Assembly (NCBI GenBank): GCA_903891755.1 | Contig: CAITFY010000072.1 | Coordinates: 1-43,569 of the forward strand | Length of the DNA: 43,569 nucleotides | Source: an uncultured Actinomycetes bacterium | GTDB taxonomy: Bacteria > Actinomycetota > Actinomycetes > Nanopelagicales > Nanopelagicaceae | Direction: 5' to 3' | Part shown: positions 32,883-41,034 of the stretch, piece by piece | How positions within the stretch are numbered: the stretch's first letter is position 1 | Layout: each line of letters starts with the position of its first letter | Translations under genes and position numbers: made by a program | Notes under the pieces: generated by a model | Databases searched by the model: none | What the model was told of the DNA's origin: nothing | Seen by the model: only the letters and a program-made list of their open reading frames with translations

Positions 32883-34531
32883 CTATTGAGGTGAGATGCC
32901 ACTTTCTGAGAAAGTTTGAGCCATTGCGTTATGTCATTTTGATTGTAAGTTAATGTGGAAAGCACGTAAGTTCCTACAAGGATATTTCCTTTGACTTGAA
33001 AAGTAGCGATGAGGTTTTGAGGAGTCTTGTTTATAGTGCTAACGGCCAAGAGTGCACGTGAGGATATTTGAGCTGGGGCGTTGTACTTAATTTTCGTGAT
33101 GGTCGCAACTTTGGTGGAGCAAGAAGCCGAGGCTGCATCGAGTTCTTTAAGAGCCTGGTTTGCCCAAAAAGCAGATTCATACTGAACAGCTTCACTCGAA
33201 ATAAAAGTATATTTAGATGGGTAAATGGGGTTTGCAGCCACCTGTGTTCTGGAGATGCGATGCGCTTCACTCGTATAGTGCGCATTACAGATTTGGAGCG
33301 TCGGATCCGAGAGTTGATTTCCATCTTGCACGGGAGTTACTTGGTATGAACTTCCAAAGTCGCTTGAAGCAAAGGTGTATTTAGATAAATCAGTCGGGGC
33401 AGCAGGAAGTGGCATCAAGTTCACTCCTGGTTTCACAGTGACATTAACTGACGCCTGAGAACCCATAGGGGCGGCTGAAATAGTTACATCTCCCGTGTAT
33501 GAGCTGAAATCCCAACTGGTTGGAGAGCCAGAAGGTACATCTGCGTACTTGTAATCGCTTAAATTAAGCAACCAAACATCGCCGCTTGAGTCGCCCGTAT
33601 ATTTTCCGGTGTATTCAGTGTTCACGGAAATAGTCGAGATCGCTCCGACGGGAGTATCTGATCTAAGGACTGCTAACCCAGCCGAGTAGCCATCAACTGC
33701 AGGCATATATTCAACCCAGTAGACGGCGTTTCGGTCGTGAATGTATAAAGCACGCAGTCCCTGAGTGGAATCGGCAGTACTCATCACATATTGACCGCTG
33801 CTTGAAATCGATGCAATCGAAGCCCCAGTTAACATGCCAAGTCGCCATTGATGGTAGACATTGAGGGGTCCCGTAGTTTCGATGTTGCTCATGATGTCAA
33901 CGGCGCCGCCATATTCGATATTTTGGCAGGAGCTCCATGCCGAGTCGCCAGGACTGGGGCAGCTCATGTAATCTGTATGACCAAGTCCAAGTGCATGCCC
34001 AAGTTCGTGTGTAATCACATATGGAATCGCATTATCTTGAAGTACGGTGATTCCAAAGGGGTTTCGATAATCGCCAACCAAGCTCTTCGCTTCCCACACG
34101 CACTTTCCCGGGAGTTGGGGTAGAAGTATTACTAGATATCGAGTGCCCACATTAAGGTCCTGCGAAACGTAAAACTTAGATGCAACCTCGTTCATGTAAG
34201 CAACGGTGGCGTCGCCATCACAAGGCGCCGGCCCGTCCATTTTGACGGGGGCGGAAGCATCCATTCCGCGGGTGAAATCTATACTTGCATGTGAATGCCA
34301 GTAAGGGGTGGCATAGGCATCTACTGCGGTACGTACTGCTGCAACGGTTGTGGAGGGAGTTGCAGCTTGAGGCCAGGAAACCGAGACTACGTCTATCGGT
34401 CTGGTGAAATCTGCTTGAGCGGGCAGCGTGATCCAGGGATTAAAGAAGCTTGATAAAAGCCCCAGAGCAGCAAAAAAGGTCATGGATCTCCGTTGGGTGC
34501 GCGTCACAACTAACTTTGCTGGGGAGGGCAA
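32879..34531 (-). CDS. Secreted metzincin protease, M11/gametolysin-like
   Basis: The 550-residue product has a Sec signal (RTQRRSMTFFAALGLLSSFF to PAQA, about 1-40) and a zinc protease active site HELGHALGLGH (175-185) with a Met-turn (GGAVDIMSN, about 208-216). Spacing fits metzincins; the closest group I can name is M11. The C-terminal half (from about 370) has a beta domain (SYQVTPVQDGN) and a region ending KLSQKVASHL that I do not recognise. Start is uncertain: TTG 34531 gives a basic n-region; ATG 34483 has a better ribosome-binding site (GGAG, 4 nt) but weaker signal peptide. Its stop overlaps pilD as CTAA. Confidence 0.86.
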   Translation of the reverse strand: MPSPAKLVVTRTQRRSMTFFAALGLLSSFFNPWITLPAQADFTRPIDVVSVSWPQAATPSTTVAAVRTAVDAYATPYWHSHASIDFTRGMDASAPVKMDGPAPCDGDATVAYMNEVASKFYVSQDLNVGTRYLVILLPQLPGKCVWEAKSLVGDYRNPFGITVLQDNAIPYVITHELGHALGLGHTDYMSCPSPGDSAWSSCQNIEYGGAVDIMSNIETTGPLNVYHQWRLGMLTGASIASISSSGQYVMSTADSTQGLRALYIHDRNAVYWVEYMPAVDGYSAGLAVLRSDTPVGAISTISVNTEYTGKYTGDSSGDVWLLNLSDYKYADVPSGSPTSWDFSSYTGDVTISAAPMGSQASVNVTVKPGVNLMPLPAAPTDLSKYTFASSDFGSSYQVTPVQDGNQLSDPTLQICNAHYTSEAHRISRTQVAANPIYPSKYTFISSEAVQYESAFWANQALKELDAASASCSTKVATITKIKYNAPAQISSRALLAVSTINKTPQNLIATFQVKGNILVGTYVLSTLTYNQNDITQWLKLSQKVASHLNS

Positions 34532-34708
34532 AGGAGGAACTCCGTTCAGGTGGAAGGGGAATTTCCATCTTGAACCTGAGGATAAAGTAGAGGTTTAGGG
34601 TTTCAGTGGAGGTGGAGGGGCAATCCACCGCGTGTCGCACATTCTGTGACTAGTCAGTGAGTTTGATAGGAAAATGCCCAGGGATCGAGATGAAAGGTTG
34701 AGCGACTG

Positions 34709-34714
34709 TACAAT
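34709..34714 (+). promoter_or_regulatory. Probable -10 box TACAAT before the FMN-binding gene
   Basis: TACAAT within TGTACAATTT lies 29 bp before GTG 34743. The -35 is weak. A 10-bp palindrome TGACTAGTCA (34647-34656) is upstream in the same divergent gap. Confidence 0.4.
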
Positions 34715-34742
34715 TTCCTCTAACCCCAATTTAGGAGCTCAG

Positions 34743-35834
34743 GTGAATAATTCAGTCAAGAAGGTCGTTGGCGCATCCGCACTAGGAGCAATATCGGTCA
34801 TCGAGTTACTTCACTTGCAACAAGCCAGCGCAACACCAGTAACTTTTACCGGCTCTACCGTCTCTAACCCCAAGGGTGGCAGTGTTCAAGTTGCAATTAC
34901 AGTTGATGGTGCAAGCGGGGTCTACAGGATTACTTCCATCGCCACCCCGGTACAACCGGGTGGCGGGAACGCCTCGTATGCAAATAAAGCTATCCCAACC
35001 TTGACAAATGAAGCCCTTGCCGCCCAAAGCGCCTCTATAAACGGCGTGAGCGGAGCGTCGGAAGTCTCTGCAGCTTGGATCAGTTCCCTCTCTTCCGCGA
35101 TCGCACAGGCGGCCGCTGCGGGTGAGGCGATTGGAACTTCTACGACTCCTCCTGCGCCTGCTCCTGCCGCCGGTGCGACTAGCCCATCCACTTCTGGGGG
35201 AAACCCTGCACCTTCAAATATTGCTCCAACATCATCAGCCATCCCTACATCGGTAGCCACCGCTCCAACTTATGACTGGGTTACGTTAAATAGTTACAGC
35301 GGATCCGGCGGTGGATCGGCTGACCTGACTCAGCCTTTAAACGATCTCTCAAATGCAATTTCACGAATAGCAAGTTCGGGCGGAGAAGGCAGAAGTTCCG
35401 CCATAGCCGCCGCGAACGCCGCTCTCAATAACTTACGGGCCGCCATATCTGGAAGTTCTGGGAATCTTTCGGCAAGCGCCGCCGCATATGTAAATTACAT
35501 AAATCAGCAGATGCAGTTTTCGATCACTCGAGGTAACCAGCAAATGGCTGATTACTTTGCGAAGGTAATTTTAGCGGCGAACAAACTATATGCGGATGCA
35601 GAGGCGTCGGCGGCAGCTATTAAAGCCGAACCCGCCCCAACGGTGACAGTTACGGTTACCGCCACTCCCGCCGTCGCCCCGAAACCTACGATCAACTCTG
35701 TGATTAACAAAAATACGGGAGTTATCAAAAAGACTTTCACCTGTATTAAAACCGTTTCGGGAGTTACAACCAGAAAGACAATTAGCGCGTTTATCGTGAA
35801 GTGCCCAACCGGCTTTACCTTAGTGAAGAAATAG
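34743..35834 (+). CDS. Surface FMN-binding protein with Cys-rich tail motif
   Basis: From GTG 34743 (AGGAG, 5-nt spacer) the product has 363 residues. A signal segment (about 7-30) is followed by an FMN_bind domain (about 33-125; FTGSTVSNPKGGSVQVAITV, and the flavinylation-type segment GVSGASEVSAAWISSLSSA), a Pro/Ala/Ser linker, a second helical domain (about 190-290), and a C-terminal unit with KKTFTCIKTVSGVTTRK and KCPTGFTLVKK. The tail resembles a short two-cysteine motif that I recall at the ends of secreted proteins of freshwater actinobacteria; that is memory, not a search. It probably carries covalent FMN outside the membrane. Confidence 0.85.
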   Translation: MNNSVKKVVGASALGAISVIELLHLQQASATPVTFTGSTVSNPKGGSVQVAITVDGASGVYRITSIATPVQPGGGNASYANKAIPTLTNEALAAQSASINGVSGASEVSAAWISSLSSAIAQAAAAGEAIGTSTTPPAPAPAAGATSPSTSGGNPAPSNIAPTSSAIPTSVATAPTYDWVTLNSYSGSGGGSADLTQPLNDLSNAISRIASSGGEGRSSAIAAANAALNNLRAAISGSSGNLSASAAAYVNYINQQMQFSITRGNQQMADYFAKVILAANKLYADAEASAAAIKAEPAPTVTVTVTATPAVAPKPTINSVINKNTGVIKKTFTCIKTVSGVTTRKTISAFIVKCPTGFTLVKK

Positions 35835-35836
35835 TG

Positions 35837-37426
35837 TTACTTAATCACCGTATCTAGGTTTGCCTGCGCCTCTGTAAATGGATCGAGCAAAATCTGAACA
35901 TCTAGATGCCAACTTCCTTTTGCGGGAAGTAGAACCACTGATGAGTAATGGTTTTTCGAGCCCACCAAGGTGACCTGAATATCGGTTAAATTGAGAGCTG
36001 CATTTGAGAAGTAGATATACATATTTTTTGCGCTCTGAATTTTTGGGCCATCCAAATCGATACTTATTTTCGAAGGTGTACCCAGGGTCAGATTCGGAAT
36101 TTCCAGAACCCCTTTTAGACCGTCATCAAAGGTGAGCGGAATTGAGTAACTTCGCTGAGTTAATGAGTTCGATGGAGAGGTTGAGGTCCCACCCTCAACG
36201 GACAATATTTTTGGTGGCGTGAATGAGACCAAGGTGACCGTCGCAATGAGAATTGCCGCGAAGGTAGCCAATTCAAAACGTAGAGAGCGCTTAAAATCGA
36301 AATCCTCCTCAATTCCCAACTTCTTGCTACGCAGGTGGTGGAATGCACCAAGTGCCAAGGTGAGCACGACAAATACAATTTTGATACCTAAGAAGAGAGC
36401 CCAGTTGGACTTTGAATAGAGATTTACCGGCCTGGCTAAGTAAAAAGTGAGAGTCGTGGCAAGTGGAATTAGGCAGAAAATGCTGACGGTATTGATCTTC
36501 CGGGTTAATTCAAATTGCGTACGCGTCTGGCGAAGTAATAATCCGCACACAGAACCTGCCCAGGTGATTGCAAAGAATAAGTGTCCTGCGGCGATGTATC
36601 TCAAAATCACAGGATGTGCTAAATCCAGCGCGTGGCCTTCAAAGAATTCTTGCGAGCTAAAGAGAAGTGCGATGAGAAGCAATTGGGAAGTTCCGAGCCA
36701 ACCAATCTTCTCTTCCCGCTTTGTCTTCTTTGGGCTTAAGACCCAGTTCATAGCTGAGGCTAAGAGCACCGCAAATGTGATTATTGCAAGGAGTGAGATC
36801 TTTGATGAACCGCTATCGAGATATGAACCTGGGAGAATGGAAGAGAGCACCACAATGCGGAGGCCCGCGATGATGATTCCTAGAAAAGCGGTGATGACAA
36901 AGATGAAGTATGAACCGGCAACAATTGAACCAAATGCAAGAATCAGAAGAGCCCAGAAGAGAAATTGCAGAATCTTGTCAGGGTATGAGACGAGGTATGA
37001 TTGAGTTGCCTTGGAAGGTTTTTGATTAACTCCAAAAGAATAGGCGCCTCCGACGAGGTGACCATCTCGACTTACCGCTCTCCAGGAAACAATGTAGGAA
37101 CCTGCGGGAAGAATTTTGCTCGGGGTAAGTGTGACGGTGCTCCGGTGGGTAGCCGCGTCGAGCGTGAGTGAGTAAGAAGTTGCGATTTTTGATCCAGTTG
37201 AGTCGGCCAGCAGAACTTCATCTGAATTAGTCTGAACTTTTTCGCCCCAGGTCAAAGTGATGTTGGCTGGAGCTTTGGTTAAGACCGAATTAGCCAGGGG
37301 ATAGGTGTTGATCAACTGGGCATGCGCTTGTGCAGGAGCAGGGTTTAGGAGGAGAAGAGAGAAGATTGAAATGAGAAAAAAGATGACCCTGCTCTTTCTA
37401 GGTGAAGTTACAGCAGGTCGTCTCAT
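35837..37426 (-). CDS. CopC-CopD fusion, copper transport
   Basis: A 529-residue protein with a signal peptide ending NPAPAQA, then a CopC domain whose mature N-terminus is HAQLINTYPLANS (the N-terminal His of the copper brace) and further His in SRDGHLVGGAYSFG, followed by a CopD membrane domain of about eight helices (WALLILAFGSIVAGSYFIFV; HLFFAITWAGSVCGLLLRQT), and a C-terminal extracytoplasmic domain. CopC binds copper outside; CopD imports it. The arrangement matches Bacillus YcnJ-type copper importers. YcnI is encoded 14 nt upstream in the same direction, so both are one operon. It could supply the multicopper oxidase, an inference from distance of about 13 kb. Confidence 0.93.
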   Translation of the reverse strand: MRRPAVTSPRKSRVIFFLISIFSLLLLNPAPAQAHAQLINTYPLANSVLTKAPANITLTWGEKVQTNSDEVLLADSTGSKIATSYSLTLDAATHRSTVTLTPSKILPAGSYIVSWRAVSRDGHLVGGAYSFGVNQKPSKATQSYLVSYPDKILQFLFWALLILAFGSIVAGSYFIFVITAFLGIIIAGLRIVVLSSILPGSYLDSGSSKISLLAIITFAVLLASAMNWVLSPKKTKREEKIGWLGTSQLLLIALLFSSQEFFEGHALDLAHPVILRYIAAGHLFFAITWAGSVCGLLLRQTRTQFELTRKINTVSIFCLIPLATTLTFYLARPVNLYSKSNWALFLGIKIVFVVLTLALGAFHHLRSKKLGIEEDFDFKRSLRFELATFAAILIATVTLVSFTPPKILSVEGGTSTSPSNSLTQRSYSIPLTFDDGLKGVLEIPNLTLGTPSKISIDLDGPKIQSAKNMYIYFSNAALNLTDIQVTLVGSKNHYSSVVLLPAKGSWHLDVQILLDPFTEAQANLDTVIK

Positions 37427-37440
37427 TTAATTACTCTGGA

Positions 37441-37962
37441 TTAATTGAGGTTAAGTACAGGGACTGGAGTTGCTGACTCTGCTGGATCTGAACCATCTGC
37501 AGGACGAGGTTGAATCCAGTTAACTTTGAGCCCTTTGGTGCATGATTGGACCGCAGGGAATTTCAGCTGTGAACCTTTGGCACCTGTCGGAGTCAACTTG
37601 AACTTGATATCTGCAGCATTCTTGCCGCCATCAGGTCCGGTGGTGATTGCTGGACCAAAGACTCTGAGGTATGAACGACCTGCAGATTTAACAATCTTTT
37701 CCTGCCAGCCTTTCAATAATTTTCCATGTTGGTAAACGCCGACTGCCGCAAACGTTGAGGTGTTGATTGTTTTAGGGAGTTGAAACTTCACCTCTGTCGT
37801 TTGGGATGCGGCCGTGCAATCGTGCGGCACATTCAAATTCACAACCTGATTCTTATTGGCTTTCACGGAATCTGGGCTGAACTCCACGTGTGCACTTGCG
37901 GTGGCGAGGCCAACTACCGAAATCAAGCAGGTCAGAAGAGCTACTTTCTGCGCTCTCTTCAT
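37441..37962 (-). CDS. YcnI-family (DUF1775) copper-binding protein
   Basis: From ATG 37962 (AAGGAG with a 7-nt spacer; TTG 37968 is rejected) the product has 173 residues. The signal peptide ends at ATASA and the mature N-terminus is HVEFSPDSVKANKNQV, the N-terminal His used by YcnI domains to bind Cu(II). The Trp near the C-terminus is in VNWIQPRP. The C-terminal membrane helix of B. subtilis YcnI is absent, so the protein may be released or held by its partner. It is encoded in front of the CopC-CopD gene, as in copper-uptake loci. Divergent from the DUF294_C ORF. Confidence 0.9.
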   Translation of the reverse strand: MKRAQKVALLTCLISVVGLATASAHVEFSPDSVKANKNQVVNLNVPHDCTAASQTTEVKFQLPKTINTSTFAAVGVYQHGKLLKGWQEKIVKSAGRSYLRVFGPAITTGPDGGKNAADIKFKLTPTGAKGSQLKFPAVQSCTKGLKVNWIQPRPADGSDPAESATPVPVLNLN

Positions 37963-38014
37963 CTTCAATCTCCTTAGGCAAATTATCTATGCCTAATGGT
38001 ATCTGACCTGCCTG

Positions 38015-38272
38015 ATGCCGCTGCGCAGGGCGAGTGAAGGTGGATTGTTGCAGGGTGAAGAGGCTGATGTTCTTGTTGGAGCATTTACTGAAATTCATCA
38101 ATTGGTCTTCGATGAGGAGATTGCAGATATTCGCGCCGGTCGCACACCAAATACCTGGATTTCACCTGACTCGCTCGACTCTTTAACCAGACGACACCTA
38201 CGGGAGTCATTTCGTTCAATCAGCAGCATCCAAGGCGTCGTTGATGGCGAGTGGACCAGGCGTTTAAAGTGA
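38015..38272 (+). CDS. DUF294_C domain alone, probable gene remnant
   Basis: The 85 residues correspond to the last segment of DUF294-type nucleotidyltransferase-like proteins: VGAFTEIHQLVFDEEIADIR, AGRTPNTWISPDSL, DSLTRRHLRESFRSISS. In other actinobacteria full proteins of about 600 residues carry CBS, nucleotidyltransferase and this substrate-binding domain and lie before a DEDDh exonuclease, as here. The in-frame TAA at 37994 and the divergent YcnI gene leave no room for the rest. Either a truncated remnant or a retained stand-alone helical domain; the intact frame and GTGA overlap with the exonuclease favour retained expression. Confidence 0.7.
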   Translation: MPLRRASEGGLLQGEEADVLVGAFTEIHQLVFDEEIADIRAGRTPNTWISPDSLDSLTRRHLRESFRSISSIQGVVDGEWTRRLK

Positions 38273-38895
38273 GCATTTTCAAAGAAGGCTTAGATAAATC
38301 TTGGCGCGCTTACGAGTATTGCGCTGTTGACGTTGAGGCAACTGGTTTAGATCTTCGCAGAGATGAAGTAATTTCTATCGGGGCTGTAACTATTGCAGAT
38401 GGTCGTTTTAAGGGGGTTGGAAATTTCTACGAGGAGATAGCGCCTTCAAGATCTCCATCTCACTCATCGGTCCAAATTCATGGACTGCGTGGAATTGATC
38501 TTGAAAAGGCTAAGCATGCAGATGAAGTTTTCCCTCAATTGATTACATATCTTTCGAATAAGCGCTTAATCGCACATGCCAGCTGGGTCGAGAAAGCTTT
38601 CTTATCTACCCCTCTGAAGCGTCACGGATATTCATTTCCCAAGAAAGTGGTTGATACCGCATCTCTCGCTCGATTTATCGGGCTTGCAGAAAAAGAGAGT
38701 GGCCACGAACCCGCACTGGAATTTCTGGCGCGTTCTCTCAATCTTCCTGTGTACACACCACACCATGCTTTAGGTGACGCCATGACTACGGCTGCAGTCT
38801 TTCTTGCCCTTGCGACCAGGATTGAGAATGAATTGATGGAGAAATCGGGAGAAATTTTGAGCCTGGAAAAGCTTCTGAATATAAGTAAGAAGTGA
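38269..38895 (+). CDS. DEDDh 3'-5' exonuclease, DnaQ-like
   Basis: From GTG 38269 (overlapping the previous stop as GTGA; GTG 38251 also possible) the product has 208 residues. Exo I is YCAVDVEATGLDLRRDEVIS (DxE). Exo II is LIAHASWVEKAFL, where Glu stands in the usual Asp position; I recall this substitution in an actinobacterial subfamily. Exo III is YTPHHALGDAMTTAAVFL (HxxxxD). It should trim 3' ends of DNA or RNA; its physiological substrate is unknown. The upstream DUF294_C partner is the usual neighbour of this subfamily. Confidence 0.88.
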   Translation: MSIFKEGLDKSWRAYEYCAVDVEATGLDLRRDEVISIGAVTIADGRFKGVGNFYEEIAPSRSPSHSSVQIHGLRGIDLEKAKHADEVFPQLITYLSNKRLIAHASWVEKAFLSTPLKRHGYSFPKKVVDTASLARFIGLAEKESGHEPALEFLARSLNLPVYTPHHALGDAMTTAAVFLALATRIENELMEKSGEILSLEKLLNISKK

Positions 38896-38916
38896 TGCAT
38901 ATGGCAGTATCGTGTG

Positions 38917-40182
38917 ATGAGTAACTCCAGCAAAAAAGTATTGATTGTTGGCGGCGGCGCGTCGGGTACCATTACCGCCATTGCGTTGATTCGCGCCGGT
39001 GTACTGCCCGAAAATATTGTTATCGCTGAACCGCGTGAGTTACTCGGTGAAGGCTTGGCTTACCAGACGAGAGATGAGCTCCATCGCCTCAACGTTCCAT
39101 CTGGACGATTAAGTGCAGTCGAAGAACTTCCTGATGACTTTGCGCTCTGGGCTGATGCTCCCTCATATTCATTTATGGAGCGTCGGATGTATAGCACCTA
39201 CTTAAGAGAACATCTAGGCAATGGAGTTCGACATCTGAGAGAGATAGTCACAGACCTAGAACCTTCATCGAGTGGAAAAGTATTAGCAACATTCGAGGAT
39301 CATTCCAAAGAGGAATTTGATGCAGTTGTTCTTGCGATGGGACTTGGGAAGGCTAGAGTTCCAAACTTTCTTCACGGAGCACCTGACTCACCACTCATTA
39401 TTAAGGATGTGTGGGATGGCAATCCTCTCCCTGAAGCAAGAACACTGCTTTGTTTTGGAACTGGTTTGACCTTTATAGATGTGGCTTTAACTCATTTAGC
39501 GAGAAACCCTCAAAACCGGGTTATCGCCATTTCCGGTTCGGGGAATTTACCAGAGAGGCATGAGAGATCTCAGATCTCGCCTTTTACCCCCACGCTCTCT
39601 GATGTGAACTCGCTGGAGAAATTACGTCGGTACTTCGCTGAAGCCGGAGAATCATGGCGCGAGGCGGTCGATGGGTTACGACCAATTATGGAATCCATGT
39701 GGCGGTCTTTTAGTTCTGAGGAACGTGAAGAATTTCTACGTACTGATGGGTCAGTGTGGTTTCGCCGTCGCCATCGCATTGCACCAGATGTGGCGGATCG
39801 TGTTGACGCTGAGATTGCAGCCGGACGGATCACGGTGATGAGTGGGAAGGTGGTCGAAGCCTTGGTTAGCCAGAATCAGGTTCATCTAACTTTGGAAGAT
39901 GGCCACACGCATGTTGGCGATTACTTGGCGCTATGTATTGGTCGGGATTATGAACTTTCTGATCCACTGACGCTCAATCTCTTGAAAGGCGGCAAAACTT
40001 CTCGCGGTCCTTTAGGTATGGGATTACATGTTGATGTTTCAACAGGATTGTTATTAAAACCTGATGGCACATCGCTTTCAAACATTTTCGCGCTTGGGCC
40101 ACTTCGTTCAGGTGAAGCTTTTGAGAGCACCGCGATTCCTGAAATCAGGAAGCAGGCTTTCTCCATCGCCAAAAGCTTGTAA
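38917..40182 (+). CDS. FAD/NAD(P)-binding protein, COG4529 type
   Basis: A 421-residue protein with an N-terminal dinucleotide fold VLIVGGGASGTITAIALIRA and an FAD-contact EPRELLGEGLAYQT, typical of the FAD_NAD_bd_9/COG4529 group. A second nucleotide fold is near RTLLCFGTGLTFIDVALTHL, and the C-terminal LSNIFALGPLRSGEAFESTA is conserved in the family. Some relatives are hydroxyacylglutathione- or siderophore-linked oxidoreductases, but most are uncharacterised. I choose ATG 38917 over GTG 38914: a CAGTAT -10-like box at 38905 stands six bases before the ATG, matching leaderless genes. Confidence 0.87.
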   Translation: MSNSSKKVLIVGGGASGTITAIALIRAGVLPENIVIAEPRELLGEGLAYQTRDELHRLNVPSGRLSAVEELPDDFALWADAPSYSFMERRMYSTYLREHLGNGVRHLREIVTDLEPSSSGKVLATFEDHSKEEFDAVVLAMGLGKARVPNFLHGAPDSPLIIKDVWDGNPLPEARTLLCFGTGLTFIDVALTHLARNPQNRVIAISGSGNLPERHERSQISPFTPTLSDVNSLEKLRRYFAEAGESWREAVDGLRPIMESMWRSFSSEEREEFLRTDGSVWFRRRHRIAPDVADRVDAEIAAGRITVMSGKVVEALVSQNQVHLTLEDGHTHVGDYLALCIGRDYELSDPLTLNLLKGGKTSRGPLGMGLHVDVSTGLLLKPDGTSLSNIFALGPLRSGEAFESTAIPEIRKQAFSIAKSL

Positions 40183-40205
40183 TCCACCTGAAATGTGCGG
40201 CTCGT

Positions 40206-40234
40206 GTTAGGAATTCGTTAGGAATTGTTAGGAA
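40206..40234 (+). promoter_or_regulatory. Three GTTAGGAA direct repeats upstream of the Kdp-type regulator
   Basis: GTTAGGAA starts at 40206, 40217 and 40227, so the spacing is 11 and 10 bp, about one helical turn. Direct repeats at this spacing are the usual binding pattern of OmpR/PhoB-family winged helices. They lie 14 bp before the -35 of the following gene, which encodes such a domain. Confidence 0.6.
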
Positions 40235-40247
40235 CCCTCGATTTGAG

Positions 40248-40275
40248 GTGACAACCGCAAAATTGAGTCTATTTT
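40248..40275 (+). promoter_or_regulatory. Leaderless promoter of the K+-response operon
   Basis: GTGACA (40248-40253), 16 bp, TATTTT (40270-40275), six bases, then ATG 40282. The transcript should begin at or near the start codon. Confidence 0.55.
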
Positions 40276-40281
40276 TAACTC

Positions 40282-41034
40282 ATGGCCTCGGTCGGAAGTA
40301 AGTCGTTTTGGGAGAAGCTCAGGTGGTTCGCTCCCGTTACAGTTTTATTAGGCGTAATGCCTCTGTCCCTCCTCGCCCTACATTTTTTCTTACAGAAACT
40401 GGGACTCACCGCCAGCACCTTGATTCTCTTGGTGGTGACTGTTTTTTACTCACTTGGTTCGGGTATCTGGGTAGCGATCCTGCTCTCCCTCGAGAGCGAT
40501 CTATACCTCAATTATTACCTGACTAGACCTTTCCACTCCTTCCGAGTCTCCGAGAAAAATGGCGTAACAACACTGATCGTCTACGTCTTAGCGAGCACCA
40601 CAGTCTCTGCGTTAGTGAAGCTCTTAGCCACTAAACAAAATGAGATTCAAGCCCTACTGGCGCGCATAGAAAATCTCGCTTCTAAATCCGGCAACAAGCC
40701 GGCCGAGGCATACACCCTTGGAAATTGGGATGTGAATCTTGCAAAGCGCGCAGTCTCGGATTCCGGGAATGAAAATATCCATGTCCACCTCACCCCTATT
40801 GAATGGAAGATTCTTGAGGTTCTTGTTAAGGCCGAGGGCGGGCTCGTCTCCCAGCAACAAGTCTTGAAAGAGGTTTGGGGGGATAAGTACATGAGCGAAA
40901 CAAATTATTTAAGACTTTATCTCAGCCAACTACGTAAGAAGTTAGAGGCAACTCCAAAACGTCCAGTTTTATTAATAACAGAAGCAGGGGCAGGTTATAG
41001 AGCAATGGCAACTCGTAAGTCGGTCGCAAAGTGA
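40282..41034 (+). CDS. KdpD-sensor/KdpE-DNA-binding one-component regulator
   Basis: The 250-residue protein has three to four membrane helices (about 17-115) with the DUF4118 pattern of the KdpD sensor: LGSGIWVAILLSLESDLYLN, then YYLTRPFHSFRVS and a final helix IVYVLASTTVSALVK. A coiled linker (116-140) leads to an OmpR/KdpE winged helix (about 145-243): LTPIEWKILEVLVKAEGG, VLKEVWGDKYMSETNYLRLY, LSQLRKKLEATPKRP, ITEAGAGYR. Kinase, KdpD USP-like input and receiver domains are absent. It probably controls transcription from the membrane in response to potassium, ion strength or lipid. The transporter gene starts inside its stop (GTGA). Three direct repeats upstream suggest autoregulation. Confidence 0.88.
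   Translation: MASVGSKSFWEKLRWFAPVTVLLGVMPLSLLALHFFLQKLGLTASTLILLVVTVFYSLGSGIWVAILLSLESDLYLNYYLTRPFHSFRVSEKNGVTTLIVYVLASTTVSALVKLLATKQNEIQALLARIENLASKSGNKPAEAYTLGNWDVNLAKRAVSDSGNENIHVHLTPIEWKILEVLVKAEGGLVSQQQVLKEVWGDKYMSETNYLRLYLSQLRKKLEATPKRPVLLITEAGAGYRAMATRKSVAK

Noticed and set aside
40206..40234. GTTAGGAA repeats as a CRISPR array
   Set aside because: Units of 8 bp at 10-11 bp spacing leave no spacers; the pattern fits a regulator site.
40183..40281. c-di-AMP (ydaO) riboswitch in front of the K+ operon
   Set aside because: The promoter puts the transcript start at the ATG, leaving no leader for an aptamer, and no matching conserved stems are seen.
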